A DNA stretch of 64,000 bases, from contig QANU01064559.1 of the NCBI GenBank assembly GCA_003254905.1, forward strand, positions 980,088-1,044,087, written 5' to 3'. Position 1 is the first letter of the stretch. Every line of letters starts with the position of its first letter. The notes under the pieces were generated by a model. The model did no database searches, had not been told where the DNA came from, and worked only from the letters and a program-made list of their open reading frames with translations. The position numbers and the translations under genes were made by a program. This DNA comes from Nissolia schottii. Taxonomy: Eukaryota; Streptophyta; Magnoliopsida; Fabales; Fabaceae. Of the stretch, positions 57,498-64,000 are shown one piece after another.

Positions 57498-58175
57498 GAG
57501 TAAACCATCAAATTCATCATAAGGTTGACGACGTTCCTCAAGTTCATCTTCAAACTATAGAAAATTTCAAATTCAACCTTAAGTTGTCAAAAGTTAATTA
57601 AATTAAGTTTTGTTTGGTTTAACTTTTGAAAAAATTACTTTAGAAGAATTGATTTGTGATTGATTTGAATATTTCAAAAGTAAGTTTAAAATAATTATTT
57701 TTGTTTGGATGTGATAAAATAAAATTATTTTTAGAGATAAAATTACTAAAATGACATAATATAGTGTGAGAGAATTTAATCCCATGAGAGATGGGTGTGA
57801 GAGACTATGTTTTGTTAAGGTTAAAAGTTAATTTTTTATTTTTAGTTTCAGTTACCAAATTGAAAAACATGATTTTGTACTATGGCCAAACTTAAGTTTG
57901 GAATGTCTCTTAATTAAGTTTAAGATATTCAACAATTTGCTTTGAGATATCAAACAATTTGTCAAACATGTTATGTATCGTACATTTTCAGTTTGATGCT
58001 ACCAAACTTAAGTTTGGGTGACACAAACGTGAAACCAAACAAGTATTTAGTCATTAAGAGAGACTAATTTAATTGACTTTTTGACAGTCTTGTGGATGCA
58101 TTTGATATTTTTTATAATTTGAGGATGAACTTGACGAACGCTGCCAACTTTAGGGACAAATTTGATGATTTACTC
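57498..58175. mobile_element. MITE, family 1 copy E, interrupted by another element
   Basis: The outer ends GAGTAAACCATCAAATTC (57498) and AAATTTGATGATTTACTC (to 58175) are inverted. The family interior GTCAAAAGTTAATTAAATTA breaks off at about 57606 and resumes at about 58046 (AGTCATTAAGAGAGACTAAT). The 440 bp between are foreign; see the next entry. Confidence 0.65.
57607..58045. mobile_element. MITE nested inside family 1 copy E
   Basis: The left end TTTTGTTTGGTTTAACTTTTG is answered by the right end CACAAACGTGAAACCAAACAAG, an inverted pair of the 'TTGTTTGGTTT' type also seen at 24.3 kb. No transposase is present. The exact ends and target duplication were not fixed. Confidence 0.5.
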
Positions 58176-58212
58176 ATTAAAATTTGTATCATTTTTAAAT
58201 TTAGCCAACATA

Positions 58213-58720
58213 AAAAATATTGTGTTACGGGATAAGATCCCAGTCCAAATTGGCTCAATAAATTGAGACTCATATGATGCATGTGTGGACTTCGATTTCA
58301 ATCTAATTAGGCTCGAGTCCACGAAACGACTTACATCGAACAAAATGTGTGTGCCGTTTAATAAGGCACGTAGGGGCTAAGAGCAACAATAGAGGACTAA
58401 CGGTCTCTAAATAAAGCGAATGATCTCCAAGATCTACCTAACAGACTTTACTCGCGTAACTTAGCATATAAGTTATGAAGCTCATAACTAACCTAAATAT
58501 AAAAGGAACTCAACTGCAAACTTAAGGTGATGTATTCATTATATGCAAAGTACCTTAACTCACATAAACTTTTACTTTTGAGTGCCTTTGCAGATACCTA
58601 CCATCACCGTTATGCTTAAAAGGATTATTGTATAGGATAGTAGGCTCACTCCTTTGTTCAACCAAATTCCGCCACCCACGCTAGGTAATATCTCCATATC
58701 ATATACTAAATAACACATTG
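58213..58720 (+). mobile_element. Probable solo or degraded LTR
   Basis: The block begins near TGTTACGGGATAAGATCCC and holds a promoter-like TATAAAAGGAACTC at about 58500, followed by GGTGATGTATTCATTATATG. This layout is like the U3/R region of plant gypsy-type LTRs. It is less AT-rich than its flanks and has no coding frame or second LTR. The exact right end was not found. Confidence 0.4.
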
Positions 58721-58724
58721 AATT

Positions 58725-59110
58725 AGTCTAAGTACTTGCAATCACTTGTAAAAAATCCCAATTGTCGATTGTAGTATTTTAATTCAGTCCCTAACTCCAT
58801 GAATAAGTCATTACCCGTTGTTTGTGTAGTAGTGTATAATTCGATTATTTCACTTGTTTAAGCGATTATTTAAAAAATAAAGATAGTGTATTAAAAAATT
58901 TCGTGATCAGAAGAAGACGTGTGTGACTGTGAAATTTCCTGTGTTGGAGAGGACAACACCGACGACATGTACATACAAGCGACGTGGGACCCACCGATGA
59001 TTTTTTCTGCTGTGTCCCTTTACGTTCTCCATTCCTAATTTCCTACTTTGCTTCATTCCTTCTTTTGAATCATTTTTTCTACCAATTTACAATCTCATCC
59101 CTTTGAATAT

Positions 59111-59156
<46 letters not shown>

Positions 59157-59210
59157 ATTCTTTCCATTATTTTAATATATTGTTAAGTTAAATATCATTA
59201 TAGGACTTAA
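58725..59210. other. Gene-free stretch ending in a (CT)n run
   Basis: A (CT)n tract lies at 59112-59154. The sequence 58910-59090 is GC-richer (CGTGGGACCCACCGATG) and could be a leader or promoter fragment; no reading frame follows. Confidence 0.4.
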
Positions 59211-59214
59211 ACGG

Positions 59215-59590
59215 CCAAAATGTGGGGTTTTTACATTTATATGATTTTGGAGGGGACAAAATCCCAAAGTATGGGTAAAAAATAAAAATTACCAAAATAT
59301 GGGCCAAAATTCTGAAATCGCCATTGTGTAGGGCGATTTCAGAAAATCAAAAAAGTAAAATTAAAAAAAAATTTTAATGTCTGAAATTGCCACAAGTCTG
59401 AAATCGCCACCCCCTGTGGCGATTTCAGACATTTAATTTTTTTATTTTACTTTTTTAATTTTCTGAAATCGCTCTACACAATGGTGATTTCGGAATTTTG
59501 GCCCATATTTTGGTAATTTTTCTTTTTTACCCATACTTTGGGATTTTATCCCCTCCAAAACCATATAAATGTAAAAATTCTGTTTATAGA
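59215..59590. mobile_element. Large foldback repeat, 'TCTGAAATCGCCA' family, copy 3
   Basis: Two arms of about 160 bp face each other. The left arm reads TTTTTACATTTATATGATTT, GGAGGGGACAAAATCCCAAA and ACCAAAATATGGGCCAAAAT. The right arm reads TTTTGGCCCATATTTTGGTA, TTTGGGATTTTATCCCCTCC and CATATAAATGTAAAAA. The inner hairpin is TCTGAAATCGCCA / TGGCGATTTCAGA. The spacer is about 40 bp. It is non-coding and similar in its core to copies 1 and 2. Confidence 0.8.
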
Positions 59591-61030
59591 CCAATTAGTT
59601 TGCACTTTTATGTATAAAATAAAATTATTAATAATAAACATTTTAATCTTTTTCGAAATGCCTTTTACATTACTTGAATGTTAAGTTATAATTAGTGTTA
59701 ATTAAGAAACTTAAAATTATTATATCTATACAATTAAATAAAAAGAATTCCTCTTTTTGGATGTCATTTTTTTCTTCTTTTTACCATTACTCACTATCTT
59801 ACCTATCCACTGTGTATATTTTTTTTTTTGTTTTTTTTTATGTGTAACTGCTTTTAAAAATTTCTTAAAAAATAAAATCCCTTAAAATTAATTACTTATA
59901 CTTTTAAGTTAATTTTTTTTCTATTCTCTTTCTTTATTTTGCATTGTTATTTTATGTTTGATACTTGAACCGAACTTGTTGTAAATAATGTTAAAATTGG
60001 CAAATGCTGGTATATGCACAAATTGAATTTTTCTCTATAGTAAACTTAATTAGCCAGCATCAAATCTTATTAAGTGCATAAGTAATGTTTTATTTATTTA
60101 TTTATTGAGTTTAATTATATACATTAACAATGTTATATATATTTTTTTTTATATTATTGTTCAATCGACTTTCACTCATAATTAAACATGTCTAAAATAT
60201 TTATCCCCACCAACAACTATGATTATTAAGCTTATATAAAATGATAAATTGCTGATGATGAAATGTTTTTTTTTTTTTTTTAATGAGTGGCAATTGAAAA
60301 AGGTGAGATTATTATTATTGGTTCGGAAGCACAGAGAAAAGTCAACAAGTCAAAGGGGAAGAAGTAACTCCTATAAAAAACCAAACCCGTATAGTGGGGC
60401 GTTGCATCATAATCATGGAGTATGTGTCTTCTCTCTCCCAGCGCATGATTGAAGACCCCCAACCTCCCCCTATTTACGTGGCTCTCCTTGATTCGTCCAT
60501 TCCTCTTCGTCGGGATTCATACTTTGCAACACACCAATGAACAAGTAAAGTAAACTAAGCAAAATCAGCCATTATCATTATCATAAACCTTGGATTAATT
60601 TAAGCACTTTAACACTATTATTTTCTAAATAAAGTCTTTAATTTGAGTTTTACCAATAGAAAAAGAGTTTACTTGCAATGTACTAATGGTGTAAAACTTT
60701 TGATAAAATCTTGTCACAACTAAAAATTGACTCTCTAATTATTTAAAAAATTATATATATAAAATAATTTGATTATACGATCGTGTAAATTTTTTTATAT
60801 CATCCTTAACTAGTAATTAAGCTTATTGAAAAAATTAGTGTCATAATTGATTTGTCCATAAGATAATAATACAATATACTAATAATTTAGTGAAGCCAAA
60901 AAATGTAGCAATTTTTTTTAATGGAAAATTAGCGTGCTTTTGGCGTCCAAAATTGAGTATGGAATTGAAACTCATAATTGGAATTAGAAGTCTCAATTTT
61001 AATTTTTTATGTTTTGCGTAAGATAAATAA
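59591..61030. other. Gene-free stretch
   Basis: No gene is supported. The GC-richer patch 60330-60540 contains open frames on both strands (67 aa +, 60 aa -) that I do not recognise. Confidence 0.35.
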
Positions 61031-61038
61031 TTAGAACC

Positions 61039-62800
61039 ATAAGGCATTAGTGCTAAACAACCTCCCTCTATACTACGTAAGCGTGTATAAGATACCACAA
61101 CAGGTGGTGAAGAGGATTATTCAGGTTCAACAAAGATTATTTTGGACAGGTGATGAAAATAGAAGAGGAATAGTTTTGGTGGCTTGGGATGTTATACAGC
61201 GCCCTAAGAATCTTGGGGGTCTTGGTGTAGGTGATTTGATAATCCAAAATGTTGGGTTGCTATTCAAATGGTGGTGGAGATTCTTTGATAGGTCTCAATC
61301 ACTATGGAAGAAAGTAGTGATTTCTACACATGGTCTTGATCGAAACTATGAAGCTTGGGACCCTAACCAAAAAGTGGCGGGAGGCCTTTAGGGGAACATA
61401 ACTAGCCGAGTTTGTGACTGGGATCTGGCAGAAAGTTGGGAATGGAAGAACCACCCCTTTCTAGCACCATGTGTGGGTAGGAGAAACACCGCTTGGAGTG
61501 AGATTTCTTACGCTATTTTTTGTGTATAGTCAAAAATCTTATCTAATTGTTGATATGTGGGTGTGGAAGGGGCAATTTTGGGAGTGGAAACTGAGTTGGA
61601 GGAGAGTGTTATTCCAATGGGAGGAGGAATTGGTATCTAACCTTTATATTATCCTCGAATAGTTTGCTCTTTGTGCAGGCGTGGAGGACGAGATGGGTTG
61701 GAAATTCAGTTCTTCGGGACAATTCAATGTCAACTCATTCATGACGAAGATTTATAATCAAGGATAGCATTAAACATCTTAATAAAACTGGCAAAGGGAC
61801 ACAATAAAGACTACAAAGAAAATAAAGAGATTTATAATCAAACCTAAATCAATCTATGATATAATAAATATATTATATTATTTTATTTTAATTCTAACAG
61901 ATAGAATACTAGAGCAAAGGTAAAACAACAAGATTGGCCTAGATGGGTTTGGCCCCTCCAAGAGTAGAGTTGTTAGTTTGGTTCATGTTACAAGAAAAGC
62001 TATCTACTAGAGATAAACTCAGCAGGTTTGGTATAATTCCCTGAGATGAAGCATTGTGTCCCATGTGCCTATTAGAAACAGAATCGGTTAAACATATTTT
62101 TTTTTTCTTGTTCTAAAACATGTGTTATATGGAATGAGTGTCTTTTGTGGTGGGAGACACCTTGGTGTTGTCCCCTTAGCCCTGTGCTTTCTTCTTGGCA
62201 TGGTGTGAAGGTCGCCTATCGGGTCTTAGTAAGAAACTCTAGATGACATTGTTTTGTATTGTGATTTACTCTATATGGAATGTTATGAACAAGTAAAATT
62301 AGACTAGGATATTAGATGAAAGGGTGATGTGAGAGATTTGCAATCGCAGAAAATGACTTGTCTCAAGACTCATCTACTCTTCGAAAACGGAGATTCATTT
62401 GGAGCAATGATTGATATTAGTGGTTTGATTCGATTGGATTCTCATTTTAATGTGGGAACTGTCTTCTAACTCTCTTTGGTTTAGTATAGGTGTTTTGGGG
62501 TTTTTGTGATAGCTTCCTCGGTGCAGGCACCTATCCCAACCTTGATGGCAATGTCGAAGGGGTTAGAATAGGTGGCTGATCGAAGCTCTGATGGTCTGTT
62601 AATGGAGTATTTTGGTTTTTGTTTTGCCTTTACGGATGTTGCAGGTGGCCGTTTGTATCATTGCTTTACTAATATGGTTATTTTTTTTGTTACCTAGTAG
62701 TGCCTTATTGCTCCTCCAGGCAATGTTTTGGTTGGTAATCTTTTGCTTGCCTTCTCCATTGTGGAAGTTTTAAGCATTTCTGTCTTAAAAAAAAAAAATG
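61039..62800 (+). pseudogene. 5'-truncated LINE, 3' part of the reverse-transcriptase ORF
   Basis: The frame from about 61039 reads KALVLNNLPLYYVSVYKIP, then RRGIVLVAWDVIQRPKNLGG and LGVGDLIIQNVGLLFKWWWR. This is the stretch just after the reverse-transcriptase core of plant LINEs. Stops and frame changes follow. The zinc-finger (zf-RVT) part is still readable at about 61940-62180: LAPPRVELLVWFMLQEKLST, then EALCPMCLLETESVKHIFF. The unit ends in a poly(A) run at 62787-62798. It lacks the endonuclease and most of the RT core, so it is inactive. The similarity of GAACCATAA (61033) and GAATCATAA (62799) may be a decayed target duplication. Confidence 0.85.
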
Positions 62801-64000
62801 AATCATAATTTCTCAAAAACAATTTCATGGAATTAAAAAATTAACTAAGATTAACCTTTCTCAATTCTTAGCTCATATCTTAAGAATTATTAAATTCAAA
62901 CTCATTAAATTTTTCTCTCCTCATTAAGTTTTATATGATTCTTAGTTCTTTCTCTTTCTCATTTATGTGTTTGTTGTAATCATATTTATTAAAATTTAAT
63001 ATATTAATTGAATATTATAATATAAAATTTTCAATTTTATAAATGAAACATTTTTAAAAATAATAAAAAAAATATTTGCAACAGGGACATATGCCTATCA
63101 CAACCTAACCCATAATTAAATTGATTTTGATTAACAACAAGGCTAGAAAAACGCTTAAACAAAACTAACAACCATGAGGCAACAAAGTCCCAAACACTAC
63201 AGACAACGTTTAGTACTATTGATAGAAAATGAGGATAGAGACAAAAAATTTATGTCTCTCCAATAAGATTATATAAAATAAAAGTTCACTCAAAAGTGGC
63301 TAAAGCCTTGTCAAAACAAAACTAAAAACAAAGGAAAAACACAAAGATGTCACTTATTGTAAAGAGATGATTCTAAAATAATACATGAGCTTATTTGTAT
63401 GTATGTGTAAAATTTTAAATAATTTATAGACCTTAAATTCTACAAATTGTATAGCATAATACGATTTATAAGTAGTGAAAAAAAAACATTTTTTATAGTT
63501 AGAAAATTAATCAATCTTATTCATTCATTAAAATAAACAATGACATTAATTCCAAATCTCATAAGGTTCACACTTCATTTAAATTAAGTTGAAATTGAGA
63601 ATCCGACGACTCAAGAATATATTAAAGATAATGAAATAACCAAGATATTTTATTATTATTATTATTGTTATTATTATTATTTTTTGAATGACTAATTTTT
63701 TCATGGTCACTACATAAAGTTTATTTTGATTGAGTTAGTACTAAAAATTTTGAGCAAATTTGTAAGCCCAAAAAAAAATATAATTAAAGTCTCATTTTTA
63801 AAGCTTATGTAGGTTATATTCATAAAATTTATGTTTTTAAGATTAAAAATGAGTTTTTAAGATTTTGAAATGTAATCTATATGACTTTTAAGATTAAAAG
63901 CAAGTTCATATTTTTAATTAGCTTTTGAATAACATTCAAAACGTTTTGAATTACTAAAATTGTAAAAACTATCACTTTTAAACATTAAAACGAGTTTTTT
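62801..64000. other. Gene-free AT-rich stretch to the window end
   Basis: I see no gene. An (ATT)n microsatellite lies near 63649-63680. The closing 200 bp carry repeated AAAATGAGTTTTTAAG-type phrases of low complexity. Confidence 0.4.

Noticed and set aside
61053-61098. Functional reverse transcriptase gene
   Set aside because: The RT core and endonuclease are absent and stops follow; only a LINE 3' remnant remains.

Overview
The window is plant nuclear DNA. It is very AT-rich, its genes are split by GT-AG introns, and the gene-poor space is filled with MITEs, foldback elements, a CACTA element, a Mutator-like element, LINE and SINE remnants and microsatellites. The proteins are of dicot type. 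The BES1/BZR1 protein in particular reads like the legume (soybean-type) forms I know, so a papilionoid legume is the best guess; the genus is not determined. No exon model here was aligned to transcripts. I built them by hand from splice signals, frame continuity and family resemblance.

Five intact protein-coding genes can be assembled. On the + strand, 5092-7499 encodes a DeSI-like PPPDE thiol peptidase, probably preceded by two non-coding 5' exons. The other four are all on the - strand: LPEAT1-type lysophospholipid acyltransferase (17456 to 12148, 8 coding exons), single-exon PEX11A peroxisome-proliferation protein (22822 to 22025), BES1/BZR1 brassinosteroid transcription factor (37725 to 35916, 2 exons), and a METTL4-type MT-A70 adenine N6-methyltransferase (46107 to 41905, 9 exons). 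All five models close in frame at every junction. A broken UDP-glycosyltransferase (UGT72-like) lies at 29637-28668, with its central part and its donor-sugar motif missing.

The gene-poor blocks are 1-3640, 7.8-11.8 kb, 17.5-22 kb, 23-35 kb, 38-41.9 kb and 46.3-64 kb. Two mobile elements have target-site duplications that can be read directly. One is a 1,472-bp non-autonomous CACTA element (25481-26952, TSD TTT). The other is a 1,560-bp long-TIR Mutator-like element (53705-55264, 9-bp TSD AAGAAAGTA), which sits inside an older LINE remnant on the - strand. A 5'-truncated LINE lies at about 61039-62800. One MITE family has copies in the DeSI 5' intron, just behind the DeSI and PEX11A stop codons, in LPEAT1 intron 1, and as a nested composite at 57498-58175. 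A second MITE family sits in introns of both the DeSI gene and METTL4.

The genes do not form an operon or pathway; they are unlinked housekeeping or regulatory functions, as is normal for plant chromosomes. I found no clear new biological system. The most unusual signals are the Mutator-like element, which has palindrome-rich arms and a Pol III-type USE/TATA arrangement in its spacer, the gene-hugging MITE family, and a 112-bp minisatellite that may lie in a decayed transposon.
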